Part shown: positions 17,171-26,362 of the stretch, piece by piece
Position numbering within the stretch: position 1 is the first letter of the stretch
Layout: the number at the start of each line of letters is the position of its first letter
Assembly: GCA_002501065.1 (NCBI GenBank)
Contig: DLRK01000017.1
Span: 1 to 48,097 of the forward strand
Source: Akkermansiaceae bacterium UBA7890
GTDB lineage: Bacteria; Verrucomicrobiota; Verrucomicrobiia; Verrucomicrobiales; Akkermansiaceae
Direction of reading: 5' to 3'
Length of the DNA stretch: 48,097 nucleotides
Position numbers and translations under genes: made by a program
Notes under the pieces: generated by a model
What the model saw: the letters and a program-made list of their open reading frames with translations, nothing else
Databases searched by the model: none
What the model was told of the DNA's origin: nothing

Positions 17171-19158
17171 TGACCGAAGGTCTTTCACGCGAAATTTTCG
17201 GTAATCTCGACGGCGGGTCCCGGGCAGTATTCTACTTGCTGGCGTTTGTCTCCTGCGCTGTTTTCCTGTGGGGCATCTGGAGACGTGTGAGACTCTGGCG
17301 ACGTGGCCGGCCGGATAATGAGTCGATTAACTGGCGCAGGGCCTGCCATAATATCCGCACCCGTGTCCTTGCCCAGCGCAGCCTGCGGGGCTCGAGACCG
17401 AGGGCCAGTTGTGCCCATCGAATGCTGTTCTGGGGATTCCTGGCACTGCTCATTGGCACTATTCTGGTGGGTATTGAGCATTACGGTGCGGCGATGGCAG
17501 GGAAGGAAGCGGTCAGCCCCCTGTTTCATAAGGGTCTCTATTTTGTCATTTATGAAATCACCATGGAGATCTTTGGTCTGTTGCTCGTTGGCGGAGCTGC
17601 CTGGTTCGTCGGGCGTCGATTTCGTGCGGATAGCTCGATGGAACATCGGGCTGCTGACTGGCTGGTTATCTTCTCGCTCGTTGTGCTTGGTGTCACCGGC
17701 TACCTTATTGAAGGCCTGCGCATCATTCGTGAGAACACCCCGCTGCCAGGAATCTCTTTTGTAGGTTACGGTTGCTCGAAGGTTTTTGCCTTCGGCGGTG
17801 TTGATCAATCCAACGTCAGTTCCATTCACTTTGGCCTGTGGTGGTTCCACTCGATTGTCGCCTTTGGCTTCATTGCAGCACTGCCGTTTTGTCGATTAGC
17901 GCATGCCGTTGCCGGTGTTCTGAGCCTGGCCGCCTCGCCACGGCCCCTGGGGCACATGGAGCCAGTTACTATGGCGGAGGTAGAGGAAACCGGCGAGGTG
18001 GGAGTGGGTCGTCTGGAACAATTTGAACGACGTGATCTGCTACGACTGGATGCCTGTGTGTCGTGCGGCCGGTGCGAGGATTTGTGTCCGGCACATGAGG
18101 CGGGCAAACCGCTCTCACCCCGCGATCTGGTCCAGGATTTGCGCGGTTACATGGAGGCCGTCTCGCCCGGTGCGTTGCATGGTGAGACCATCGGCGCGGA
18201 AACGCTATGGGCCTGCACCACCTGTAATTCCTGCGCCGACATCTGTCCGCTTGGCGTGCGCCCGGTCGATTATATCACCGACCTGCGCCGACATCTCATC
18301 AGTGAGGGTGAACTGCGTGGTGCGCCTGCCATGTCGCTGCAAAAGATGCAGCGTGCCGGCAACCCGTGGGGTCTTCCTGCGCAGGATCGCCTGGCGTGGG
18401 CTGATGGCCTCAAGGTGCCCACCGTGCAGGACAACCCGGGCTTTGACGTGCTCTACTGGGTTGGGTGTTCCGCAGCGTATGATCGTCGGGTAATGAAGGT
18501 GGCTCGTGCCGTGGCCCAGCTTCTGCAACGCGCGCAGGTAAGCTTTGCCGTGCTTGGTCCCGAGGAACGTTGTAGCGGAGAATCCGCCCGTCGCATGGGG
18601 GATGAGTTTCTCTTTCAGGAACTTGCCACCGCCAACATTCACACGTTTGGCAAGTATGGGGTGAAAAAGATAATTACCCACTGTCCCCATTGCCTGAATT
18701 CCCTGCGACAGGACTATCCGCAATTCGACGGCCACTACGAGGTCATGCATCACACCCAATTCCTGGGCGAACTCGTTGCTGCCGGCAAATTGAAGGCGGC
18801 CGCCGGAATGAACGGAACGGTGACCTATCATGACCCCTGTTATCTTGCCCGTGTCAACGACATCGCCGAAGCTCCGCGCCAACTGCTGCCCGCCAGCATG
18901 AATGAAATGCCCCGGCATGGCTGCCATGCCGGTTGCTGCGGTGCCGGCGGTGGTCGCATGTGGTTCGACGATCCCGTTCAGGAACGGATTGGCACGAACC
19001 GAATCACCGAAGCGCTCGATACCGGCGCCAAGACCGTTGCGGTCTCCTGCCCGTTTTGTTTAACAATGATGTCTGACGGTCTCGCGGCAAAGGATGCCGG
19101 GGTGCAGGTCTGCGACATCGCTGAGCTGATGGCGGAGGAACAATCCAATCAGCCATGA
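17170..19158 (+). CDS. Membrane Fe-S oxidoreductase (ETF:quinone oxidoreductase, EMO/DgcB type)
   Basis: 662 residues. The N-terminal half is a NarI-like module with five membrane helices (for example MLFWGFLALLIGTILVGI and FHSIVAFGFIAALPFC) bearing histidines suited to b-type haem. Two 4Fe-4S motifs follow: CVSCGRCEDLCP near residue 295 and CTTCNSCADICP near 350. Then come two CCG (HdrB/HdrD-like) domains. The first reads WVGCS...RCSGE...HCPHC, with Ser in place of the second Cys of CCG; the second is canonical (HDPC...GCCGAGGGRMW...SCPFC). This architecture matches the dimethylglycine-catabolism protein DgcB and the EMO family, which pass electrons from EtfAB to quinone. It completes the route amine, flavin, ETF, quinone. 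Start overlaps the etfA stop. Confidence 0.9.
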   Translation: MTEGLSREIFGNLDGGSRAVFYLLAFVSCAVFLWGIWRRVRLWRRGRPDNESINWRRACHNIRTRVLAQRSLRGSRPRASCAHRMLFWGFLALLIGTILVGIEHYGAAMAGKEAVSPLFHKGLYFVIYEITMEIFGLLLVGGAAWFVGRRFRADSSMEHRAADWLVIFSLVVLGVTGYLIEGLRIIRENTPLPGISFVGYGCSKVFAFGGVDQSNVSSIHFGLWWFHSIVAFGFIAALPFCRLAHAVAGVLSLAASPRPLGHMEPVTMAEVEETGEVGVGRLEQFERRDLLRLDACVSCGRCEDLCPAHEAGKPLSPRDLVQDLRGYMEAVSPGALHGETIGAETLWACTTCNSCADICPLGVRPVDYITDLRRHLISEGELRGAPAMSLQKMQRAGNPWGLPAQDRLAWADGLKVPTVQDNPGFDVLYWVGCSAAYDRRVMKVARAVAQLLQRAQVSFAVLGPEERCSGESARRMGDEFLFQELATANIHTFGKYGVKKIITHCPHCLNSLRQDYPQFDGHYEVMHHTQFLGELVAAGKLKAAAGMNGTVTYHDPCYLARVNDIAEAPRQLLPASMNEMPRHGCHAGCCGAGGGRMWFDDPVQERIGTNRITEALDTGAKTVAVSCPFCLTMMSDGLAAKDAGVQVCDIAELMAEEQSNQP

Positions 19159-19494
19159 TGGTGATGGAGCAGGTTGCGGAGTCAACTGGTCCGGAGGGTG
19201 GGGGGGCGCTGCACCATGAACCGGAGGAAGGGGGTGTTGTTTGACGGCGCGGTGCTCTGCGGAGTGTATTCCGAATTGGATCCGCCAGGTGGCAATGCTC
19301 CATATCCACAAGGATCGGAGCATTGCCCGGTCGATAAAATAACGCTCTGAGAGTGGTCAATTCCCCGGTTTTCGAGCTTCCGGGAATCTCGGCCCTGAAA
19401 AGGAATCTCCTCGCATTATTGCCGGCAATCGATCAGGAAAGTCGGGAAAGCCGTGCTGGAATCCCCATTTCGAAGCCAGAGCAGAACAAATTCC
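19159..19494 (+). other. Gene-free gap after the etf operon
   Basis: 336 bases without a gene. It contains the hairpin at 19291-19327, a short tract (CACCATGAACCGGAGGAAGG) resembling debris seen at 29010 and 39350, and a GGAATCTCCTCGCATTATTG run with the palindrome ATTGCCGGCAAT that echoes the RPT-C end. Confidence 0.5.
19291..19327 (+). terminator. Eleven-base-pair hairpin downstream of the etf operon
   Basis: GGCAATGCTCC (19291-19301) and GGAGCATTGCC (19317-19327) are a perfect inverted repeat with a 15-base loop, 132 bases after the operon stop. There is no T-run after it on either strand. It may protect the mRNA end, help factor-dependent termination, or be another mobile palindrome. Confidence 0.45.
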
Positions 19495-22400
19495 ATGAAA
19501 CGAGTTCTCGCCCTCCTGCTCAACCTCAGTTCCGCGGTGGGGTTGGCAGCAGTTCCGACGGTGACCGGCATCACGCCTGCTCCCGGTACGGTGAGCGAGC
19601 TTTCCCCGATCACGATCACCTTTTCGGAAGCCGTCAGTGGAGTGGATGCGTCCGATCTCATCATGAACGGGGGAGGGGCCAGCATGGTTTCCGGAGGCGG
19701 CGACGAGTACACCTTTAGCTTCGCCTCTGTTCCGCTTGGACTAGTGACCGTGACGTGGGCGCCCAATCACGATATCACTGACACAGAATTTCCTGCCAAT
19801 GCCTTCGATTCTACCGCCGCAGGAGAAATCCGGCATTACACCGTTGTCGATCAGGAGGCGCCCGTCGTTGTCAATCGATCTCCTGTCGCAGGTGGCAGAC
19901 TGCGCGGCCTGTCAGAAATTTCGGTCACCTTCTCCGAACTCATTACCGGCCTCGGGGCCGAAGACCTTACCGCCAATGGCGCTCCTGCCACCTCTCTCAC
20001 GGGAGAGGGCGCCGGCCCCTATCTCTTCACCTTCGGTTTCATCAACGATGGCCCAGTCACCCTCTCGTGGGCTGCCGACCACGCCATTGCAGACCTCGCA
20101 TCCAATCCGCTGATCGGCGAAGAATGGTCCTACACCCTGGTTGCCGATGCGCGCATTCCTAATGTTGTCATCAACGAATTGGTGGCCTCGAATCGCTCTG
20201 GTCTGACCGATGAAGACCAGGATTACTCCGACTGGATTGAACTCCTTAACAAGGACAATTTCGCGGTTAACCTGCTTGGGTGGTCCCTCAGCGACGATAT
20301 TGATGAGCCCGGGAAATTTGTTCTCCCGGACAGGATTCTGCAACCTGGTGCCAGACTCCTTGTCATTGCTTCGGGCAAAGATCGCTCTTCAGGGGGCGTG
20401 ACCGAGATTCACACCAACTTCAAGCTGGCGGCCTCCGGTGAGTATCTCGGTCTTTTTCCTCCCGAACTTCCCCGGGAAGCTAACGACGAGATCGCTCCGT
20501 CCTATCCGGTCCAGCGCAACGACCATTCCTATGGTCGCGAAAACAACGGTGAAATATGGCGCTATTTCGCCAGTCCCACTCCGCGAGTTTCCAACGGCCA
20601 CCAGTCCCTGATCCGCGGCCTCCTCGATCCACCCCATTTCAGCAGTCCCCGCGGATTTTATGCTCACCCCTTCAACCTGCGTCTCACCTCACCCGATTCC
20701 CAGGCCGTTATTCGCTACACCACCGACGGGAGTGAACCAACCGTCAGAAACGGAACGGTCTATTCAGCTCCCATCCCCGTCGAATCGTCCCGTATCATAC
20801 GGGCTGCCGCCTTCCGCGCGAACTACCTCCCCTCGGAAATCATCACCCACAGCTACTTCTACAATGAATCCAGTGCGATTCGCTCTCTCCCCATCATCTC
20901 TGTCAGCACCGATGACTCCAACCTCTGGGGCCCCACCGGCATTCAGACCCCCGGGAATGCCGCCCAGCGTGGCATCGCCTGGGAACGTCCTGCATCCGTC
21001 GAGCTGATCCGCAAGGATCAGAGTGGCTTTCAGGAGAACTGCGGGATCCGTGTGCAGGGCGGCGACCACATCCGGGGGCGCTATAATCCCAACAGTAGTC
21101 CACCGGCGTCCAAGTACTCGTTCCGCATTTACTTTCGCGGCGACTATGGAGCCACCATGCTCCACTTCCCTTTCTTCGAGGGATCCGAAGTGAAGGATTT
21201 TGACCGCTTCACTCTTCGCGCTGGAATGAACGATCACTCCAATCCCTTCGTCGTGGACGAGATGGTTCGTCGCATGCAAATCGCGACCGGTAATATCGGA
21301 GCGAGAGGAAATTTTGTGAACCTTTTCATTAACGGCGAATACAAAGGCTACTACAACGCCACGGAACGCATCGATGACGACTTTATGCGATCCTGGCACG
21401 GCGGAGAAAACGACTGGGACGTCATCGCACAATTCGGAGAGGTCCGGGAAGGCGACTCCCGGGAATGGCAGCGCATGATGGGAGTCGTCAGGCGCGACCA
21501 GAACAATATCAGCAACTATCGCAGATCTTCCCTGCTGCTCGATATGGACAACTTCATCGACTACCTCCTGGTCAATGTCTATTGCGGCACCACGGACTGG
21601 CCGCACAACAACTGGCGGGCAGCTCGAGAGCGTGCTTCTCGTGCGAAGTTTCGGTTCTACGTCTGGGACGCCGAACATTCTCTCGGAAGAGGCGGTGGTG
21701 TCGAAGGTAACACCCTCACCAGTGTGCTCGCGGGCGGTTCTGAGATCGCGCAAATGTATCAGGCCCTGCTTCAAAGTCCGGAGTTCCGCCTGCGCTGGGC
21801 GGACCGCGCCCACAAGCACCTGTTCAATGGCGGCGCCTTGGCAGACCGGACACACAACCTGAATCTCCGGCTCCTCCGACAGGAAATGCGAGGCGTTATT
21901 CCCAACATGAACGATTCCATTCTAAGGAACTGGATTCCCAATCGGCGCGCTGCCATCATCGGTCACATGCGAAGCGCCAGGCTCTACAGGTCTGACGAAG
22001 CACCGGAAATGCGGCCCTTCGGCGGTCCTCTTGCCCCGACCGATGCGATCGAACTGTCTTCCACCGGCGATCGCATTTACTACACCACCGACGGAAGTGA
22101 TCCACGCGTGACAGGCAATGCCGAGAACCCGCTGGGCAGCATTTCTCCTCAAGCCGCTCTCTACACCGAGCCCTTCACGCTTAACGGCACGAGCACGATC
22201 AAATCCCGCTCACTTTCCGGAACGGACTGGAGTGCGCTCACCGAGGCCGAATTCCTCCAGGAACCACGATTCCCGAACCTCCGCATCACCGAGATCATGT
22301 ACAATCCGCCCGGAGGCAGCACCTACGAGTTCATCGAACTGCACAATCCAACAGGCAGCACGATCGATCTCGGTCACTTCAGCTTCCAGGGCATCACCTG

Positions 22401-24810
22401 CGAATTCCCCGGCGACGCGGCTCTCAGGCCCAATCAGCGGATTGTCCTGACTTCCAATGATGATCCGCAGTCATTCGCTCAACGGTATCCGGGCATCAGT
22501 TCCTACCGAACCTTCGGCGGCAGCCTCTCCAATGGCGGTGAACGCCTTGCCCTGGTCGACGGATTTGGGAACAACGTCATCTCCGTCCGTTACAGCGATC
22601 GCGCTGGCTGGCCCCGCTCTGCGGATGGTGGCGGTTACTCCCTGGTGCTGCGTGACGTCGACGGCGACCCAAACGATCCCACCTCCTGGAGCGCGAGTCC
22701 TCAGGTGCATGGCTCGCCAAGCCAGGAAGATTCCGCCGAGATTCGCTCCAGTGTCACCATCAGCGAGGTGCTTGCGCTCAACGAGAGCGCCGTTGCCCAC
22801 GGCAATGAGTTTCCGCCCTTCGCCGAACTCCGGAACTCCGGTGCGAGCACCGTGGATCTCAGTGGTTGGAGTCTGAGCGACGATGCCGACCTCCCCCATA
22901 AGTTCAGTTTTCCGCAAGGCACCTCCATCGACCGCGGTGGACATCTCCTTATCTGGTGCACCGATCCCAAGGGGACGCCCGGCTTGCATTCCGGTTTTGA
23001 GTTAAGCCCTGAAGGTGGATTCCTCTTCCTTATGAATCCGTCAGGCGCCCAAGCCGACGCCGCCTCCTACGGACTGCAAGTCGCCGACTTCTCGATCAGC
23101 AGGAACGGCAAGAACTGGAACCTCACCGTCCCCACCCCTGGAAACCAGAATGGCCCTTCCGTTCCTCTCGCCTCCCAATCCGAACTCACCATCAACGAGT
23201 GGGTGACCAACCGCATTGCTGGCGAAGGAGACTGGCTCGAACTCTACAATCAGGACGCCAGCCATCCTGTCGCTCTGCGCAATCTCTATCTCGCCAGCGA
23301 TGAAGCTGTCTATCGCTACGGAGCGATCTCGTTCATTGCCCCCCGTGCATTCAAGCGCTTCTGGGCCGATGAAGGATCCGGCCCCGAACACCTCGGATTT
23401 CGCCTGCCAGCCACTGGCGGCACCCTCCAACTGATCGAATTGAATGGCGTCCTCATCGAAAATCTCAGACACACCGGGCAAACCGAGAATCTCGCAAGCG
23501 GTCGCTTGCCCGATGGTTCGAGCACAGTGCGCCACTTTAGCAACTCTCCCAGCCCCGGTGCCTCCAACTACTCGGACGTAATCTCTGGTCTGAGCCTCTC
23601 CGAACTACACGCGGACTCTCAGGGCCAGGGCCTGGGATGGGTTGAAATCTCCAACAGGACGCCCGATCCACTCCCCCTGAGCGGGCACTCCCTCGTGGTG
23701 GGAAATCGCGATGGAACGCACTGGACCTTCCCATCCGGCCTCTTCATTCCAGCGAACGGATTTCTTGTGGTCAGCTGCGACGCTGCCCGCGCCCCTTCTT
23801 CCGCCCCGGGCGCGCTCAATACAGGACGCTCCCTGCCGGGCATCGGTGGTGAAGTCTACTTCTTCGATGATGCGTCTCAGGAAATTGACCGCGTGCTCTA
23901 CGGTGCACAGGTTCCCGGTCTCTCCATTGGCTCCATCCCCGATGGCAGCTGGAGATTGCTTTCGTCGCCCACTCCGGGCGAGGTTAATGCCCCAGTCGCT
24001 TTGCTTGGATCGCTCAATAGTCTCTCCATCAACGAATGGCTCGCCAAGGCGCCGCCCGGCCTGGAAGACTTTGTGGAACTCCATAACAGTTCGGAACGCC
24101 CCGTCGCCTTGCACCTGCTCCGCCTGACGGACGACCTCTCCAGCACCGGGATCGCCCAATTTTCATTCCCTGAACTCAACTACATTGCGCCAGGCGGATT
24201 TCTCACTCTCCTCGCTGACGGAGGATCTGGCGTCGGCCATCTTCCCTTCAGTCTGCATGCCATGGGCGAATCTCTCCGTCTCTATCAGGCGGCCGGCACC
24301 GTGATCATCGACGAAGTGAGTTGGGGCGTGGAAGAAGAAGGAGTATCCAGCGGACGCCTGACGGACGGAGGTCGCGATCTCGGTCCCCTGCAGTTCCAGT
24401 CGCCGGGAGGATCCAATCTCATCAATCCGAATTCCGATCGCGATGGGGACGAAATGCCAGACTCCTGGGAAATCGCCTACGGCCTCGATCCCGACTCGGC
24501 GGTCGATGTGAATCTTGATCTCGACGGCGATCACCGAACGAATCTCTACGAATACCGCAGCAACACCGATCCCACCGACCCCGCAAGTTTCCTCCAGTTC
24601 TCCACGTTCTCGCACGACGGAACGGAGTTGGCGCTGGAATTCACCGCCCAGCCCGGCATCCGCTACAGGATCGAGCAGAGTAACAACGGAATTGACTGGA
24701 GCGCCCTCAGCGTGATCCCGGCCGGGCCCACCATGCGCGTTGAGGGTCTCAGCGATCGCGACGGCGGCGGCAGCGAATTCTATCGCCTCGTTGCCGAACG
24801 GAGGCCCTAG
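19495..24810 (+). CDS. Giant CotH/lamin-tail-domain surface protein
   Basis: 1771 residues from the ATG at 19495 (signal MKRVLALLLNLSSAVGLAA); the 14-codon upstream extension has no signal. Order: two SbsA-like Ig domains (TGITPAPGTVSELSPITITF; NRSPVAGGRLRGLSEISVTF); lamin-tail domain 1 at about 225; chitobiase-C-like domain (IRYTTDGSEPT); CotH domain at about 460-830 with FVNLFINGEYKGYYNATER and YVWDAEHSLGRGG; a second chitobiase-C-like domain (YYTTDGSDPR); then five more lamin-tail domains starting near residues 928, 1088, 1232, 1362 and 1509 (each with an INE/SE-(L/V/W) and a (F/W)xEL.N core). Next is a calcium-binding thrombospondin-3-like segment (NSDRDGDEMPDSWE, DLDGDHRTNLYEY) and a terminal beta domain. 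It is probably secreted and cell-surface associated. CotH may phosphorylate partner surface proteins; this is inference. Confidence 0.9.
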   Translation: MKRVLALLLNLSSAVGLAAVPTVTGITPAPGTVSELSPITITFSEAVSGVDASDLIMNGGGASMVSGGGDEYTFSFASVPLGLVTVTWAPNHDITDTEFPANAFDSTAAGEIRHYTVVDQEAPVVVNRSPVAGGRLRGLSEISVTFSELITGLGAEDLTANGAPATSLTGEGAGPYLFTFGFINDGPVTLSWAADHAIADLASNPLIGEEWSYTLVADARIPNVVINELVASNRSGLTDEDQDYSDWIELLNKDNFAVNLLGWSLSDDIDEPGKFVLPDRILQPGARLLVIASGKDRSSGGVTEIHTNFKLAASGEYLGLFPPELPREANDEIAPSYPVQRNDHSYGRENNGEIWRYFASPTPRVSNGHQSLIRGLLDPPHFSSPRGFYAHPFNLRLTSPDSQAVIRYTTDGSEPTVRNGTVYSAPIPVESSRIIRAAAFRANYLPSEIITHSYFYNESSAIRSLPIISVSTDDSNLWGPTGIQTPGNAAQRGIAWERPASVELIRKDQSGFQENCGIRVQGGDHIRGRYNPNSSPPASKYSFRIYFRGDYGATMLHFPFFEGSEVKDFDRFTLRAGMNDHSNPFVVDEMVRRMQIATGNIGARGNFVNLFINGEYKGYYNATERIDDDFMRSWHGGENDWDVIAQFGEVREGDSREWQRMMGVVRRDQNNISNYRRSSLLLDMDNFIDYLLVNVYCGTTDWPHNNWRAARERASRAKFRFYVWDAEHSLGRGGGVEGNTLTSVLAGGSEIAQMYQALLQSPEFRLRWADRAHKHLFNGGALADRTHNLNLRLLRQEMRGVIPNMNDSILRNWIPNRRAAIIGHMRSARLYRSDEAPEMRPFGGPLAPTDAIELSSTGDRIYYTTDGSDPRVTGNAENPLGSISPQAALYTEPFTLNGTSTIKSRSLSGTDWSALTEAEFLQEPRFPNLRITEIMYNPPGGSTYEFIELHNPTGSTIDLGHFSFQGITCEFPGDAALRPNQRIVLTSNDDPQSFAQRYPGISSYRTFGGSLSNGGERLALVDGFGNNVISVRYSDRAGWPRSADGGGYSLVLRDVDGDPNDPTSWSASPQVHGSPSQEDSAEIRSSVTISEVLALNESAVAHGNEFPPFAELRNSGASTVDLSGWSLSDDADLPHKFSFPQGTSIDRGGHLLIWCTDPKGTPGLHSGFELSPEGGFLFLMNPSGAQADAASYGLQVADFSISRNGKNWNLTVPTPGNQNGPSVPLASQSELTINEWVTNRIAGEGDWLELYNQDASHPVALRNLYLASDEAVYRYGAISFIAPRAFKRFWADEGSGPEHLGFRLPATGGTLQLIELNGVLIENLRHTGQTENLASGRLPDGSSTVRHFSNSPSPGASNYSDVISGLSLSELHADSQGQGLGWVEISNRTPDPLPLSGHSLVVGNRDGTHWTFPSGLFIPANGFLVVSCDAARAPSSAPGALNTGRSLPGIGGEVYFFDDASQEIDRVLYGAQVPGLSIGSIPDGSWRLLSSPTPGEVNAPVALLGSLNSLSINEWLAKAPPGLEDFVELHNSSERPVALHLLRLTDDLSSTGIAQFSFPELNYIAPGGFLTLLADGGSGVGHLPFSLHAMGESLRLYQAAGTVIIDEVSWGVEEEGVSSGRLTDGGRDLGPLQFQSPGGSNLINPNSDRDGDEMPDSWEIAYGLDPDSAVDVNLDLDGDHRTNLYEYRSNTDPTDPASFLQFSTFSHDGTELALEFTAQPGIRYRIEQSNNGIDWSALSVIPAGPTMRVEGLSDRDGGGSEFYRLVAERRP

Positions 24811-25025
24811 CACTTATTAAAGACGGTCAGCAGGAGGTGCCGGATGGAGTCAAGGAGATCCGCACGGTGGTCCTCGAATCCTCAGGATCGGCGTGGTTTT
24901 CTCGTTCAGCGGGCCGGGGCAAATTCCTGTAGCTCGCCGGCTGATTCCCGGGATCATCGATATACGGGAAGTCAGCCCTGCCAGATTGCCGCGGGCAGGA
25001 GTAGCAGAAGTTTGCGCATCTCTAC

Positions 25026-25085
25026 GCTCCCGTATCAGGGTGCGGAGCGGTTTGACTTTGCCCCTTGCGCCTGCGGGATGGTAGG
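25026..25085 (+). repeat. RPT-A copy 7 (short form)
   Basis: The inner part of the core is deleted, leaving GCTCC-CGTA-TCAGGG-TGCG-GAGC, an eight-pair hairpin with one bulged C. The leader TTTGACTTTGCCCCTTGCG follows. It ends 13 bases before an ATG that opens only a stub gene. Confidence 0.7.
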
Positions 25086-25097
25086 AATCACGGCGCT

Positions 25098-25130
25098 ATG
25101 AAGAAAATCGTTCTGCTGCTGAGCTCACCC
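25098..25130 (+). pseudogene. Orphan leader and signal-peptide start (gene body lost)
   Basis: The 12 bases before the ATG and the first codons (MKKIVLLLS) match the start of the decayed SHD1 gene at 433, including the shared GGAATCACGGCG leader. Coding similarity stops after about ten codons, and RPT-C sequence follows from 25157. It looks like the 5' end of a member of the leader-cassette family whose body was replaced. Confidence 0.5.
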
Positions 25131-25156
25131 ATCAAGTTGGCTAAGCTCCCCTCAAT

Positions 25157-25246
25157 GAGGGTTCAAGACGGTATTTCAACCTCTTCCGTCCCCGTCTCCC
25201 GGTTCGCCGTCATTCAGGGCTGTTCCAAAAGGAATTTCCTGGCAAT
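25157..25246 (+). repeat. RPT-C copy 1
   Basis: GGGTTCAAGACGGTATTTCA through CCAAAAGGAATTTCCTGGCA. It matches the minus-strand copy at 31829-31917 at its left end and the copy at 26222-26284 at its right end. It abuts the glutamine-synthetase remnant. Confidence 0.7.
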
Positions 25247-25409
25247 AGCAATCAATTGGATGCGATCCGCCTTTTTGAGAAGAGCAAGATATTGCGACAG
25301 GACTGGCGATGGCCTGGTGGACGGCTACGCCAGGCTGAAGCGTCAGGACCGGCGCAGTTACAGCGCCTCGATCAGTTCGTGGGCGCAGGTTCGCACACTG
25401 AACTGTTGA
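25247..25409 (+). pseudogene. C-terminal remnant of a glutamine synthetase-like gene
   Basis: Two frames joined by a one-base indel near 25298 spell a glutamine-synthetase C-terminus. The first gives QLDAIRLFEKSKILRQ; the second gives TGDGLVDGYARLKRQDRRSY and ends SSWAQVRTLNC before the TGA. The pattern (F/L)VDxYxxxKRxxxRRY...W is the usual end of GlnA-type and gamma-glutamyl-amine synthetases. The rest of the gene is gone and RPT-C lies directly at its upstream edge. The intact amidotransferase begins 27 bases downstream, so the two were probably an operon for making and hydrolysing a gamma-glutamyl amide. Confidence 0.6.
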
Positions 25410-25436
25410 GCGATATTGCATAGCGAGATTCGAGCC

Positions 25437-26150
25437 ATGAATATCCTGGTTTTTCAGCACATCGCTTGCGAGCATCCCGGCGTTTTTCGTCAGTTTTTCC
25501 GGGAGACTGGCATCGACTGGCAGGTGGTAGAGCTCGATACCGGGGATGCGATACCAGATCTAGAACGGTTTGATGCGCTCTGGGTCATGGGCGGGCCGAT
25601 GGACGTGTGGGATATTGATACCTGTCCCTGGTTGGTGGCCGAGAAGGAAGCCATCCGTCACTGGGTGTGTGAACTCAATCGGCCATACCTCGGACTTTGC
25701 CTGGGCCACCAGCTGCTGGCCGACGCGCTCGGGGGGCTGTGCGAGGCGCAACATGCCCCTGAGATTGGAATCATGGAGGTCAGCCTCACCGATGCTGCGC
25801 GCGACGACCTGTTGCTTCAGGGGATTGCGCCGAAGATCAAATGCCTGCAGTGGCACTCCGTGGCTGTGACTACGCCGCCCGAGGACGCCGTCCTTCTGGC
25901 CAGTTCACCAGAATGTGCCTGGCAGGCCATGCGGGTTGGATCCCATGCCTGGGGCGCACAGTTTCATGTCGAACTGCAGGAAACCACCATCAGCGAATGG
26001 AGCAAAGTGCCGGCTTATGCGCAGGCGCTGGATCAGGTCAAAGGCCCGGGCGCGCTGAAAGAGATGGAAGATCAGGCCGCCCAGCATATGATCCAGTTCA
26101 AGAGTAATGCCCGGATTCTCTTCGATAACTTCTGCCGGGTAGTGGGCTGA
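25437..26150 (+). CDS. Type 1 glutamine amidotransferase-like hydrolase
   Basis: 237 residues from the ATG at 25437; the seven-codon upstream extension is not needed. It is a stand-alone class-I GATase fold: DALWVMGGPMDVWD near residue 48, the nucleophile elbow LGLCLGHQLLADALGG with Cys near 89, and a catalytic histidine in AQFHVELQ near 183, where the family normally has HPE. Stand-alone proteins of this kind are usually annotated as GMP-synthase-like or gamma-glutamyl hydrolases. The decayed glutamine synthetase immediately upstream suggests the original job was hydrolysing a gamma-glutamylated amine, as PuuD does in putrescine breakdown. That is inference from context. It is cytosolic, with no signal peptide. 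Confidence 0.85.
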   Translation: MNILVFQHIACEHPGVFRQFFRETGIDWQVVELDTGDAIPDLERFDALWVMGGPMDVWDIDTCPWLVAEKEAIRHWVCELNRPYLGLCLGHQLLADALGGLCEAQHAPEIGIMEVSLTDAARDDLLLQGIAPKIKCLQWHSVAVTTPPEDAVLLASSPECAWQAMRVGSHAWGAQFHVELQETTISEWSKVPAYAQALDQVKGPGALKEMEDQAAQHMIQFKSNARILFDNFCRVVG

Positions 26151-26221
26151 TCTAACGATAAGCATCACTCCTGTCTTCCTGGATCGGCAAAACCCTGTCA
26201 GCACGAAGCTGAAAATCTGCA

Positions 26222-26284
26222 TCCCCGTCAACTCCGCCTCCCGAATCGCCATTCAAGGTGCCCTCAAAAAGGAATTTCCCAGCA
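26222..26284 (+). repeat. RPT-C copy 2
   Basis: CCCGAATCGCCATTCAAGG through AAAAAGGAATTTCCCAGCAA, matching the right half of RPT-C copy 1. It is joined without a gap to RPT-A copy 8. Confidence 0.7.
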
Positions 26285-26285
26285 A

Positions 26286-26349
26286 TTCAGGGTGCAGGAA
26301 CCAGGGTGCGGGGTGGTTTGGCTTTGCCGTCCGCGGGTGGGGGGTGGTA
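26286..26349 (+). repeat. RPT-A copy 8
   Basis: CAGGGTGCAGGAACCAGGG plus the leader GGTGGTTTGGCTTTGCCG. The left arm has been replaced by RPT-C, so no outer hairpin forms. It ends 13 bases before the SHD1-propeller start. Confidence 0.75.
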
Positions 26350-26362
26350 TGGGTGGGGCGAG

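Noticed and set aside
20764..21855. Minus-strand open frame opposite the giant CotH gene
   Set aside because: It is a shadow of the CotH domain and has no protein-family features.
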